This document shows, piece after piece, positions 16,437-24,531 of a stretch of DNA of 29,402 bases. The DNA comes from Lysobacterales bacterium. GTDB lineage: Bacteria > Pseudomonadota > Gammaproteobacteria > Xanthomonadales > SZUA-36. The DNA lies in the NCBI GenBank assembly GCA_021648045.1, contig JAKITM010000023.1, positions 1 to 29,402 on the forward strand, written 5' to 3'. How positions within the stretch are numbered: position 1 is the stretch's first letter; every line of letters begins with the position of its first letter. The position numbers were made by a program, and so were the translations under genes. The notes under the pieces are model-generated. The model ran no database searches and was not told where the DNA came from. It was given only the letters and a program-made list of their open reading frames with translations.

Positions 16437-17041
16437 TTATCAGCACCCCGCGAGCGGATATAACCGGTGAGGTTGAAACGGATATCCAAACGGGTAGTAG
16501 TCGCTTCGACCGTTTTTCCACGCGTGCGCCGCGGAGTAATTTTGTATAAATTAAGCTCCTCGACCAGCATCATCGGACGCTGGCTCTCCAGCTTATACAA
16601 CACTTTTACAAAATCAGGGATATTACAGTTCATGCGGATATTCACCGAAGACCGCTGGAAACGCTCTTCAAGGCGTGTGCGTACCGGCTGACTGGAAACT
16701 ACATTACAGCTGCTACGGTCATCGGCTTCTGAACTGATAACCTGTTTAAGGCGATCTGTCATCCCAGCCGCGGCTGCGTTTGCATTGACCTCCGGCAAAA
16801 ACAAATCCAGCTCCTGCTGTGTGGTTCTAAGCTTGCCTAACTGTTCGGCGAGCGTTTCACGCTGCAAAGTAACCGCCTTCATGCTGGTATAACGAGACTC
16901 AAGCGAGCCAATGTCGTCGTTTAATGTTGCGTGACGCAGCACAAACCAATGAAAACCCAACATATAAACCAAAATAAGGCTGATGAGCAGTAAAGCTACC
17001 GGCAGCAGGCGGCTGTCGCTATCTGTTGGCAGAAATTGCAT
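16433..17041 (-). CDS. gspM: T2SS inner-membrane platform protein GspM (GspM_II / PilO-like)
   Basis: A 202-residue bitopic protein with a short cytoplasmic N-terminus, one TM helix (about 14-34), a coiled-coil stretch (about 38-80) and a ferredoxin-like periplasmic domain. The periplasmic part holds two cysteines, in SSCNVV and RMNCNIP, that could pair. The sequence FVKVLYKLESQRPMMLVEELNLYK is the typical core of the Xps/PilO-like GspM class. It binds GspL and stabilises the platform at the inner membrane. Stop and start codons are shared with both neighbours (TAATG with gspL, ATGA with gspN), so it is translated in step with them. Confidence 0.88.
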   Translation of the reverse strand: MQFLPTDSDSRLLPVALLLISLILVYMLGFHWFVLRHATLNDDIGSLESRYTSMKAVTLQRETLAEQLGKLRTTQQELDLFLPEVNANAAAAGMTDRLKQVISSEADDRSSCNVVSSQPVRTRLEERFQRSSVNIRMNCNIPDFVKVLYKLESQRPMMLVEELNLYKITPRRTRGKTVEATTTRLDIRFNLTGYIRSRGADK

Positions 17042-18351
17042 TATTGCGCTCCCTTGCCGTCGACTTCGGTTTTAGCTGCTTTGGTTTTAGCTGCTTTGGT
17101 CTTGGCTGCTTTGGTTTTAGCTGCTTTGGTTTTAGCTGCTTTGGTCTTGGCTCTGGCAGCCTTAACCTCGGCTGCAGTGGTTTTGTCATTTTTGGCAACC
17201 GGCTCCGTGACGAGCACTTCACGGTCGGCCATTTTTATCAGCCTAGCTGAAAGATTAAAGCGCTCGCGTTTGGCCCGGCTGTCATACTGGGTGGTGCCTA
17301 AGAATGCTGCGGCGGTAAAATAGGGCGAAGCATTGATATCCCGAATTAAGCGCTGTGCTTCAACCGAAAGCCCCTGAACACGAATTTCACCATCTTTTAT
17401 AATTAACCGCTGTACCCAGGTGTCTTTATTCAGAATCCGGGTAAGCTCGGCGATAACTTCGATATCTTCTGGGTACTCGGTCTCCCGCTTGGCAAGAAAG
17501 CCGGCAGCTTCTGTAGCATCGACAATTTGTTTGCGCATATTCGAGACCAAACGCGCCTCTTTGGAAACCGAGGCAATTGCCGTTTCCAACTCTTCCACAT
17601 ACTGTTCTCGCACATGGATAGATTGCAGCATAGCAACTGCCAGCAACAGTAATACCACAACTAGCAAGATATGATTAAAGCGCGTTTTTTTATTCACCCT
17701 GAGCGCGCGCATTTCTTCGGGCAGCAGGTTGATTTGTTGCTCTTGTGTTCTTGTATCACCGACAATAGCGACGCGATTAATCTCAACACCCATTTTTTGC
17801 AGCAGTTGAATTTGCTCAACCACTAGCGGTCGGGGTACTAGGTAAAGCTGTAAATGTAGTTGGTTATGGGCTTTATCCCGACGATTGATGCGGTAATCAA
17901 AATAAACATCACTGTTGCGGAACGGGGTCTGCCGGTCGAGATCAAATTCAAGTGCCTGACGAAGCCTGCCTTCTGCAGCCAGCGGTAAGCTGACTTCAGT
18001 TTGCAGCACTGCGGAATCTGCCAGAAATAAAACTTTTTCGGGGTTTTCAAGCTCAGCATCTAGTAATAATTGCTGGACTTGTTGTTGTACTAATTCCGGG
18101 TCACTGCTGGCTGGCAACTCCAACTGGTGGTCATTATCGGTAAGAAACTGATAAGTTGCCTCTTCTGCTGATCCAGTTAGCGGAATTATTTGCAGCGGCC
18201 GCGCCTCAGCTAACAGGCGTGCGCGCCAACTGGCAGGCAGCAACGCACGCAGCTCCGCCATCCACCAGTGCCAAAAGCGGCCCGCGCCGCTGTCGCGTAA
18301 CTGGCTACCCAGACTGTGCATTTTTTGGTTAACTGAATCTAGTAATGACAA
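17041..18351 (-). CDS. gspL: T2SS platform protein GspL, PilM/PilN-like, with repeat-built Lys/Ala tail
   Basis: A 436-residue protein. The cytoplasmic half (about 1-220) has the GspL/PilM-like pattern including VLFLADSAVLQTEVSLP and LRQALEFDLDRQTPF and would recruit the ATPase GspE. A TM helix lies at 227-244, followed by a short coiled coil and a ferredoxin-like periplasmic domain (about 290-375). After residue 390 the chain becomes a Lys/Ala/Thr repeat with units KTKAA, encoded by 15-base tandem repeats. This tail would face the periplasm and is not a standard part of GspL. The start is 1 base after the gspK stop. Family and place in the operon are certain; the tail function is unknown. 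Confidence 0.92.
   Translation of the reverse strand: MSLLDSVNQKMHSLGSQLRDSGAGRFWHWWMAELRALLPASWRARLLAEARPLQIIPLTGSAEEATYQFLTDNDHQLELPASSDPELVQQQVQQLLLDAELENPEKVLFLADSAVLQTEVSLPLAAEGRLRQALEFDLDRQTPFRNSDVYFDYRINRRDKAHNQLHLQLYLVPRPLVVEQIQLLQKMGVEINRVAIVGDTRTQEQQINLLPEEMRALRVNKKTRFNHILLVVVLLLLAVAMLQSIHVREQYVEELETAIASVSKEARLVSNMRKQIVDATEAAGFLAKRETEYPEDIEVIAELTRILNKDTWVQRLIIKDGEIRVQGLSVEAQRLIRDINASPYFTAAAFLGTTQYDSRAKRERFNLSARLIKMADREVLVTEPVAKNDKTTAAEVKAARAKTKAAKTKAAKTKAAKTKAAKTKAAKTEVDGKGAQ
17069..17143. repeat. 15-base tandem repeat in the gspL 3' end
   Basis: Five consecutive units of 15 bases, GTTTTAGCTGCTTTG on the plus strand, with the middle unit differing at three bases (GTCTTGGCTGCTTTG) and a degenerate partial sixth unit after them. 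Because the unit is a multiple of three, slippage would lengthen or shorten the Lys/Ala tail by five residues and keep the frame. Confidence 0.95.
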
Positions 18352-18352
18352 C

Positions 18353-19294
18353 TCAAGACTCCCACACTCCTTCTTTCCAGCGCATTATTTGAAATGCTTG
18401 CTGGTTTTTCCCCGGCGACAGACTGATTGTTACCTCCAGTCGTTCCCAAACACCGCTCGGCATAGTAGCTTTTATACTGATGCTCTGAGTTGGCCCAATA
18501 CCACGCATGGCCACCGCACTGCCGTCCGGCAACAACAGGGTGTTATCACCGCTATTATCTCGTGACTGGCGCTGATTAATAAAATCCCGGGCAATATCTT
18601 CGGTCATTCCCGGCATCACCATCAGGGCTTCAAATGGTGCAAATGCCGGATCAATTGTTCTGCGACGAGAGTATACCGTTAAAGCCGGTTCAAGTTTGCG
18701 ATAGAGGTCGTAATTCATCCCTAAAACTTGTTGTAGTTCGTCCAGAATCACAAAGTTGCCATTGCGTGGGCCATAGGGCAGCTCTGCACTGCCATACTCT
18801 GCATCTTCCGCTCCATTTAAGCGGACTGCATCATCTGGGTCTCGCCAGTCAAGAATAGCCGCTACCAGCGGCAACACCTGCATTTCATCAATACCCGCTC
18901 CGATTAGCAGGCTACCGAGAGTTAACTCATCGACCACATTGATATCCAGCTTGCCGCGTTCGTCAATAATGGAAATTTCCAGATTGGCCTCTTCAAAGGG
19001 CAATGCATAAATTCGGCCATCCGGTACCCAACGATTAACAATATCGGGATTGCGTAAATTCAACACTGCCATGGCAATACCCGCCTCGGCTGCATAACGC
19101 GCACGAGTGCCGTCAAGTAATTGCCGAGCCTGTAGGTTTTCGGTACGCGCCGAGACTGAAAACGAACCGACTGTGATGGTAACCAGCACCAGCACCCAGA
19201 GCACAATAATTAAGGCAACGCCTGTTTGCCTCTGTGAAGCACTGACTGAAAGTTTAGAAGATAAACGCATAGAGTAAGTGACAGCAGCCGGCAT
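18353..19294 (-). CDS. gspK: T2SS minor pseudopilin GspK
   Basis: A 313-residue minor pseudopilin, much larger than the other pseudopilins, as usual for GspK. The leader ends in Gly before VALIIVLWVLVLVT (cleavage between TG and VALI). Position 5 is Ile rather than Glu, the normal GspK exception. The next part ARYAAEAGIAMAVLNL and the motif DERGKLDINVVDE, followed by AILDWRDPDD, are typical GspK sequence, and the latter belong to the calcium-binding region. GspK sits at the pseudopilus tip with I and J. The leader is longer than usual (24 residues); a second ATG at codon 9 would give a shorter one. Start and gspJ stop share one base (TGATG). Confidence 0.93.
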   Translation of the reverse strand: MPAAVTYSMRLSSKLSVSASQRQTGVALIIVLWVLVLVTITVGSFSVSARTENLQARQLLDGTRARYAAEAGIAMAVLNLRNPDIVNRWVPDGRIYALPFEEANLEISIIDERGKLDINVVDELTLGSLLIGAGIDEMQVLPLVAAILDWRDPDDAVRLNGAEDAEYGSAELPYGPRNGNFVILDELQQVLGMNYDLYRKLEPALTVYSRRRTIDPAFAPFEALMVMPGMTEDIARDFINQRQSRDNSGDNTLLLPDGSAVAMRGIGPTQSISIKATMPSGVWERLEVTISLSPGKNQQAFQIMRWKEGVWES

Positions 19295-20010
19295 CAGTTG
19301 TTCCCTCGGCTGTCATTGCGTTTTTTGATCAAGTCCTGAATAGCTCGCTGATAACGGTCACGGCCACCACTGCTGCCTGATATCCGACTGTTATAACTCG
19401 ATGCTACCAAGTCCGGCCAGACCAGGTTGATTCCAGTGTCGGTGAATTCCAGACTCAAGCGCACTGCCAGTGGCAACGCTCCTGCTTCCTCCCAATCTGC
19501 CTGCCAACTGGCGGTTTTTTCTTCTTCATCCGACTTAAGAAACTCAAATTGCAAATTATCAACATTTTCCAGCAGCACAATTGGGTCCTGGGCTTCAAGC
19601 TCACTTTTACCCTCCACTAAAATGGCGTGCCTGAAATGCAATTCTCGGCCTTTTTCACCATTGCCAACTTCCAGTCGCTGTAACTGCGGACCACCAAAAC
19701 CCAAATAACCCGGCATTGGTCCTACCCAGGTAATGCTGGCGTTATCGCCTAGGAACATTTGCGCCTCTTCACCCTCACCCTCCCAGTGCATCGGCAGCAT
19801 TTGGTGAATCTGGCGGCTGATAAACTGATGGGTCATACGCATCGACTGGCTTGCTGAAATCAACTGCTCGCCGCGCAGGGTTGCCCGGGTGGTGGCTTGC
19901 ATACCGCCATAGACCAACGCCAAAATGGCCGCCATCAGAGTGATCGCTAACAGCATCTCTATCAGTGTGAAGCCGTCGTTTCGCTGCTGCTTTATTTCGA
20001 CGACATTCAT
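19294..20010 (-). CDS. gspJ: T2SS minor pseudopilin GspJ
   Basis: A 238-residue minor pseudopilin. The short leader MNVVEIKQQRNDG is cut before FTLIEMLLAITLMAAILALVYGG, the canonical type IV pilin-like N-terminus with Glu at +5. The following part (RGEQLISASQSMRMTHQFISRQIHQMLP) and the mid-region PGYLGFGGPQLQRLEV fit the GspJ family. It joins GspI and GspK at the pseudopilus tip. The ATG overlaps the gspI stop by 4 bases and the stop overlaps the gspK start by 1. Prepilin peptidase (GspO/PilD), needed for processing, is not encoded in this window. Confidence 0.93.
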   Translation of the reverse strand: MNVVEIKQQRNDGFTLIEMLLAITLMAAILALVYGGMQATTRATLRGEQLISASQSMRMTHQFISRQIHQMLPMHWEGEGEEAQMFLGDNASITWVGPMPGYLGFGGPQLQRLEVGNGEKGRELHFRHAILVEGKSELEAQDPIVLLENVDNLQFEFLKSDEEEKTASWQADWEEAGALPLAVRLSLEFTDTGINLVWPDLVASSYNSRISGSSGGRDRYQRAIQDLIKKRNDSRGNN

Positions 20011-20441
20011 TGCTCGTTACCGTTAATCGCCTTTAGGGTGACAAAGCGGGCGGTGGCCGGGTTACTGCTCTCGCCCCAACTGACCTCAACCGCCACTCGG
20101 TAGAGCTGTACCGGCAAGGCTTCAGATGCCAGACTATCCTCGCCAATTATCATTTCATATTCTGAAATATCCAAGTGATAACTATATTTATCATTAAAGC
20201 GGCCACTGGCTCCACCGCTTTCAATCGGTGCATCGAGACCAACTTCGGCCATTATCGAATCAGCCCAGAGAGTCGCCTGGGTATATTCCTGAGAGCGGGC
20301 GGTATTGCGAATTGAGCCAGTAAGGACTTGCATTATGGTGGCGAACGAGAGCGCAAATAATACAAATGCTGCCAGCACTTCCAGCAAGGTAAAACCTCGC
20401 TGCTTTTTCAGGTTTATAATGGGCAATTTGAGAAAAGGCAT
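20007..20441 (-). CDS. gspI: T2SS minor pseudopilin GspI
   Basis: A 144-residue minor pseudopilin. The leader ends KQRG before FTLLEVLAAFVLFALSFATIMQVL, with Glu at +5. The GspI signature follows: ARSQEYTQATLWADSIMAEVG, where the ...A..LA.S.....G pattern is recognisable. The C-terminal part is beta-rich (VQLYRVAVEVSW, ATARFVTLKAI). GspI nucleates the I-J-K tip complex. Its start shares one base with the gspH stop and its end overlaps gspJ by 4 bases, so translation of H, I, J and K is coupled. Confidence 0.92.
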   Translation of the reverse strand: MPFLKLPIINLKKQRGFTLLEVLAAFVLFALSFATIMQVLTGSIRNTARSQEYTQATLWADSIMAEVGLDAPIESGGASGRFNDKYSYHLDISEYEMIIGEDSLASEALPVQLYRVAVEVSWGESSNPATARFVTLKAINGNEQ

Positions 20442-20902
20442 CAGGATTTTACCAGCTTGGCTTCACCGGTAAGCCACTGGATATGGATACTAAATTCACG
20501 CTCACCGACGGTCAGAAACAGTTTGCCGCCGGTTGAGCCGCCATCGGGGAAAAAGCGAATGCCTGCAAGAGTTTCTGTTTGTTGTTCACGCAATGCAGTG
20601 GTCATCCCAAGCTCGATACCTTTGGGTAACTTAATGGGTTTTTTCCCCGGCGCACTGATAGTGCGGTTTTCCAGATCCACCATCAGCACCTGCTCGCTGT
20701 GGGTAACGATGGCCTGAGTACGGGTGTAGCGTAAGGCGCTGAGCACATCCCGTGAGGCGTTGCGTACTTCTGCCCTGGAAACGCTTTTACTCAGGGAAAG
20801 ACCAACCATGCTGACCATCAGGCCGATTAACACCATGACCACCAAGATTTCAATTAATGTGAAACCGCGTGCTAATTTTGGCCTGTGAGTCACCGCATAC
20901 AT
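20441..20902 (-). CDS. gspH: T2SS minor pseudopilin GspH
   Basis: A 153-residue pseudopilin. The leader MYAVTHRPKLARG is followed by FTLIEILVVMVLIGLMVSMVGLS with Glu +5. RNASRDVLSALRYTRTQAIVTHSEQVLMVDLENRTI matches the GspH/FimT region, and a phosphate-type turn GIRFFPDGGSTGG lies near the C-terminus. GspH joins the main pseudopilus rod to the I-J-K tip. There are 13 bases between the gspG stop and this ATG, the largest gap from gspG to gspD. Confidence 0.92.
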   Translation of the reverse strand: MYAVTHRPKLARGFTLIEILVVMVLIGLMVSMVGLSLSKSVSRAEVRNASRDVLSALRYTRTQAIVTHSEQVLMVDLENRTISAPGKKPIKLPKGIELGMTTALREQQTETLAGIRFFPDGGSTGGKLFLTVGEREFSIHIQWLTGEAKLVKS

Positions 20903-20915
20903 GCTATTTCAGCTG

Positions 20916-21347
20916 TTATTCCCAGCTATTTATATCAGCATTTTTACCTTCGCCGCCCGGCTGTCCATCGGCACCGTAGGAATAGATATCGTATTCACCG
21001 TGCTGACCCGGGTACTCATACTGGTAAGGCCGGCCCCAGGGGTCTTTCAGCAAGGATGACTTAACCATACCTTCTTTCTGCCCGGGCAGCGGTTTGATCA
21101 AGTCATTTAATGATTCGGGATAGCGGTTATTCCAGAGAAAGTTGTATTCCTCTACCGACTGCTTTAGGCGCTCAACCTGGCCCATGGCGGCTTTTTGTTG
21201 CCCGGCTCCGAATTTCGAGGTGATATTAGGCACCAGAAAGCCTGCCAGTAAACCGATTAATACCAGCACTACTAGTATTTCGATCAAACTAAAACCTTGT
21301 TGCGACGGTGTAGGCTTGATTTTGTATAAGCTTTTATTGTGTTTCAT
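20916..21347 (-). CDS. gspG: T2SS major pseudopilin GspG
   Basis: The major pseudopilin, 143 residues from the start at 21347. Upstream in-frame ATG at 21359 is possible, but GGAAG lies 5 bases before the ATG at 21347, which favours the shorter form. The leader ends QQG before FSLIEILVVLVLIGLLAGFLVPNI with Glu +5. The mature protein has the GspG marks RYPESLNDLI, LKDPWGRPYQYEYPG and the calcium-site loop YSYGADGQPGGEGKNADINSW. It polymerises into the periplasmic pseudopilus that pushes cargo through the secretin. The 59 bases between gspF and gspG contain no clear terminator. Confidence 0.96.
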   Translation of the reverse strand: MKHNKSLYKIKPTPSQQGFSLIEILVVLVLIGLLAGFLVPNITSKFGAGQQKAAMGQVERLKQSVEEYNFLWNNRYPESLNDLIKPLPGQKEGMVKSSLLKDPWGRPYQYEYPGQHGEYDIYSYGADGQPGGEGKNADINSWE

Positions 21348-21406
21348 TTTTACTTCCATTTCACGTTCGATTAAGAGGCTGCGGGTATTGTACTCAGAAC
21401 AATTGT

Positions 21407-22621
21407 TCAGGCAACCAGGTCATTAATTCCTAAAATTGCTACCAACACAGACATTACAATCAGGCCAATCATGCCAGCCAGTAACAAAGTTAATAAAGGC
21501 ACAAACAATGCCATTAAGCGGTCAATTGTAGTGCGTACTTCACGGTCATAGGCATCTGCTACTTTTGTCAGCATGGCATCCAACTGACCAGTTTCCTCAC
21601 CAACACTGACCATCTGCAGGGCAAATTTGGGAAAATGCCCGGAGGCTGCAAGATTTTGCGCCAGCGAGCCACCGGACTGCACCTGCACCCTAGCCTCAGC
21701 AATATCATCCTGCATTACCGTATTGCCAAGAACATTGCGAGCAATACCCAGCGCTGAAAGTAATGGAACACCATTGGTTAATAAAGTTCCCAGTGTTCGC
21801 GCCAAGCGTGCGGTTTCAAGTTTGGAAACCAAATCGCCAACCCAGCGGCGTTTAAGCAGCCAGCCATCCCAAGCACGGCGCTTATGCTCATCAGCAAGCA
21901 TACTGCGAAACGCATACACCGCAAAAAACGCTATTCCTGCCATTAACCACCAGTAGCTCTGCAGTGCCCCACCAATAGCCAGTACTATGCGAGTTAGCAT
22001 AGGTAAGTCGCCGCCCAACTCTTCAAAAATAGGCGTGAACTGCGGAATCACATAAACCAACAGTAAAATTAACGAGCCGATGGCCAGCACCACCAACAAG
22101 ATGGGATAAATTAAGGCCGATACTACGCTGTCTTTGAGGTCTTTCGAGCTTGCCAGGTATACCGCCAGGCGGTCAAGGGTAACATCAAGCGTGCCGCCGA
22201 TTTCGCCAGCTCGCACCATATTAATATACAGCTTATTAAAGCTGTGCTGCTGTGCTTCAAGGGCTTTTGAAAAGGGCTCACCACCGCGAACTTTATCGCG
22301 TAATGTAGTGACCACTTTTTTAGTTTTCTCATTTTCAGCCAAATCCGCCAGCACCGTCAAAGAGCGATCCAGCGGCAGACCGGCGCCCAATAAAGTTGCC
22401 ATCTGTTCGGTAAACTGACCTACTTCCGCCGCCGACATGCCCTGGCGACCCAGGCGCATATTGCTGAGATTGAAGCCGCTCTTGCTGGCTTCTTTGGTCG
22501 ACAGCGGCAAATTGCCCTCGGCCTGCAGTTTAGCAATTACCGCATCCTGGCTGACGGCCTCCATGCTACCCTGAACCACCTCGCCCGATGGCGCTACCGC
22601 TTTATATTCATACAAAGGCAT
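21407..22621 (-). CDS. gspF: T2SS inner-membrane platform protein GspF
   Basis: A 404-residue polytopic protein and the centre of the inner-membrane platform. The start at 22621 gives the family N-terminus MPLYEYKAVAPSGEVVQG; an earlier in-frame start at 22681 would run into gspE. AGGA precedes it by about 10 bases. Two homologous cytoplasmic T2SSF domains (about 65-190 and 270-390) each begin with a pattern ...F...MATLL.AGLPL and LARTLGTLLTNGVPLL. TM segments lie at about 170-195, 218-240 and 375-398. The start is 2 bases after the gspE stop. GspF couples the ATPase GspE to pseudopilus growth. Confidence 0.96.
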   Translation of the reverse strand: MPLYEYKAVAPSGEVVQGSMEAVSQDAVIAKLQAEGNLPLSTKEASKSGFNLSNMRLGRQGMSAAEVGQFTEQMATLLGAGLPLDRSLTVLADLAENEKTKKVVTTLRDKVRGGEPFSKALEAQQHSFNKLYINMVRAGEIGGTLDVTLDRLAVYLASSKDLKDSVVSALIYPILLVVLAIGSLILLLVYVIPQFTPIFEELGGDLPMLTRIVLAIGGALQSYWWLMAGIAFFAVYAFRSMLADEHKRRAWDGWLLKRRWVGDLVSKLETARLARTLGTLLTNGVPLLSALGIARNVLGNTVMQDDIAEARVQVQSGGSLAQNLAASGHFPKFALQMVSVGEETGQLDAMLTKVADAYDREVRTTIDRLMALFVPLLTLLLAGMIGLIVMSVLVAILGINDLVA

Positions 22622-22623
22622 GG

Positions 22624-24348
22624 TTAGACATCCTGAGAAACTCGGAGGATTTCTTCCAGGGTAGTAACACCCTGCAAGCATTTGTTGAGGCCATCGGCAT
22701 ACATAAGCCGCATGCCATCAGCTACCGCCTGGTTTTGAATGTCACCCGCTGTTGCGCGACTGATGACCAGTCGACGCACGGCATCGGTCATTTCCAGTAG
22801 TTCAATAATGGTAGTACGCCCCTTGTAACCTGTGGGCGTTGCTGTTGATCCAACGGCATGATAAAAAGTGTGTGGACCACTGCCTGCAAGTTCATCCAAA
22901 CCTAATTCAGCCGCCATTTCCGGCAACACCTCATAGGCCTCTGCAGTTTCCTGATTAAGTGTACGCACCAGCCGTTGCGCCAAAATTGCGTTCACCGTGG
23001 AAGTCAGCAGATAATCTTCAACCCCCATATCCAGCATTCGGGTCACAGCACCGGCAGCATCATTTGTGTGGATGGTAGAAAGCACTAGGTGGCCGGTTAG
23101 TGCCGACTGGATGGCAATTTTGGCGGTTTCAAGGTCACGCATTTCACCAATCATTATGATATCGGGATCCTGGCGTACGATAGCGCGTAATGCCGATGCG
23201 AAATCAAGGCCGATAGAGGCTTTTGCCTGTATCTGATTGATGCCCTCTAGTTGATACTCTACTGGATCTTCAACTGTAATAATTTTTCGTTCGCTGGTAT
23301 TCAGCTGCGATAGGGCGGTATAAAGCGTGGTGGTTTTACCCGAGCCGGTGGGGCCAGTTACCAAGATAATACCGTGGGGCATTTCCAGTTGGCGTACAAA
23401 CTGCTGCTGTAATTGTTGATCAAAACCCAACTCAGAAAAATTCAGGACTATCGATTCACGATCGAGGATACGCATTACCACGCTCTCGCCATGAGCTGTT
23501 GGAATGGTTGAAACACGCAAATCCAGCTCTTTGCCCTGAACCCGATGCATAATGCGTCCATCTTGTGGCAATCGGCGTTCTGCGATATTCAGCTTAGCCA
23601 TGATTTTAATTCGCGAAATTACCGCAGCTGCGGAACTCGGTGGTGGGGATTCGACCTCTTGCAATACACCATCGATGCGATAGCGGACTTTGAGATGGTT
23701 TTCGAAAGGCTCAATATGAATATCTGAAGCTCTGGATTCAACCGCCCGTTGCATAATCAGGTTAACCAACCTGATAACCGGCGCCTCAGATGCCAGTTCC
23801 CGCAGATGCTCTACGCTTTCACCATCCTCAGCATCAATATCACCAAGACCTTCAGCAATTTCACCCATCATGCTACGGCCGCCGCCATAGAATTTTTCTA
23901 GGCTGGCCTCAATGTCGGATGGTATACCGATGAGATAACGGACTTTCTTGCCGGAGGCCATTTCCAGCGCCCGGCTGATAAATTCATCCCGCGGATTGGC
24001 CGCAACTACCAGCCAGCCGTCATCATCACTACTTAAAGGCAGTAGAAAATTTTGTTTGAGGAATCGATACGATACTGTACCCAGCTCTATACCTTCATCC
24101 GGCAGTTGTTTAATATCAAACAATGGCAGGTCGAGTAGCTTTGACAAGGTTTGGGATACATTGCGTTCGGACACCAGCCCGAGGCGTACCAACAGGTTAA
24201 CCAAATCACCACCCTGCTCTGCGTGCACCGTACGCGCGCGATCTAGGTCGTCTGGTTTCAGATAAGCTGCACTAAGCAACTGCTCAATCAGTTCATCTTT
24301 TTGTGTTTCTGTACCGGTATCCACCAGCGCTTCGACTGCTTGGCTCAC
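22624..24348 (-). CDS. gspE: T2SS ATPase GspE lacking the tetracysteine zinc motif
   Basis: A 574-residue hexameric ATPase that drives pseudopilus assembly at the cytoplasmic face. The N-terminal T2SSE domains (about 1-155) bind GspL. The ATPase core has the Asp box around ASDIHIEP (207-214), Walker A GPTGSGKTT (332-340), an Asp/Glu-box ITVEDPVEYQL, Walker B IIMIGE (397-402) and the His box HLVLSTIHTNDA (420-431). In most GspE proteins LCPHC and a second CxxC form a zinc-binding tetracysteine element. Here the sites read LNQET (464-468) and GSTATPTGY (500-508), and the whole protein has a single cysteine (557). The start codon is GTG with AGGGGAG about 4 bases upstream. It is the first gene of the gsp operon. 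Confidence 0.96.
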   Translation of the reverse strand: MSQAVEALVDTGTETQKDELIEQLLSAAYLKPDDLDRARTVHAEQGGDLVNLLVRLGLVSERNVSQTLSKLLDLPLFDIKQLPDEGIELGTVSYRFLKQNFLLPLSSDDDGWLVVAANPRDEFISRALEMASGKKVRYLIGIPSDIEASLEKFYGGGRSMMGEIAEGLGDIDAEDGESVEHLRELASEAPVIRLVNLIMQRAVESRASDIHIEPFENHLKVRYRIDGVLQEVESPPPSSAAAVISRIKIMAKLNIAERRLPQDGRIMHRVQGKELDLRVSTIPTAHGESVVMRILDRESIVLNFSELGFDQQLQQQFVRQLEMPHGIILVTGPTGSGKTTTLYTALSQLNTSERKIITVEDPVEYQLEGINQIQAKASIGLDFASALRAIVRQDPDIIMIGEMRDLETAKIAIQSALTGHLVLSTIHTNDAAGAVTRMLDMGVEDYLLTSTVNAILAQRLVRTLNQETAEAYEVLPEMAAELGLDELAGSGPHTFYHAVGSTATPTGYKGRTTIIELLEMTDAVRRLVISRATAGDIQNQAVADGMRLMYADGLNKCLQGVTTLEEILRVSQDV

Positions 24349-24381
24349 TGAGCTCCCCTGTTGTAGGTAATAACTGCCGCC

Positions 24382-24387
24382 ATTATA
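24382..24387 (-). promoter_or_regulatory. Candidate -10 box of the gsp operon promoter
   Basis: A perfect TATAAT on the minus strand, preceded by GGC, 33 bases before the gspE GTG. This would give a 5' leader of about 27 bases that still holds the ribosome site. No good -35 box stands 17 bases upstream, so an activator or an extended element may be needed. Confidence 0.45.
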
Positions 24388-24462
24388 GCCTGAGCGGCAG
24401 CGAACAGTACTACGACCGCCACTGTTGCGACTGGTTCAGCTGTAATTTATAAAAACTTATTC

Positions 24463-24484
24463 CAGCCGACACTCAGCCGACACA
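24463..24484. repeat. Short tandem 11-base repeat upstream of gspE
   Basis: CAGCCGACACT is followed directly by CAGCCGACACA, about 80 bases upstream of the candidate -10 box. Could be a binding site pair or chance. Confidence 0.6.
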
Positions 24485-24531
24485 CAGGCAGCTCTAATTT
24501 ACGAATATTCTTATTGGCATTATTGTTGATA

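Noticed and set aside
17026..17323. Plus-strand frames with repeated ALVLA or FSCFG units
   Set aside because: These are the complement of the gspL tandem repeat and not independent proteins.
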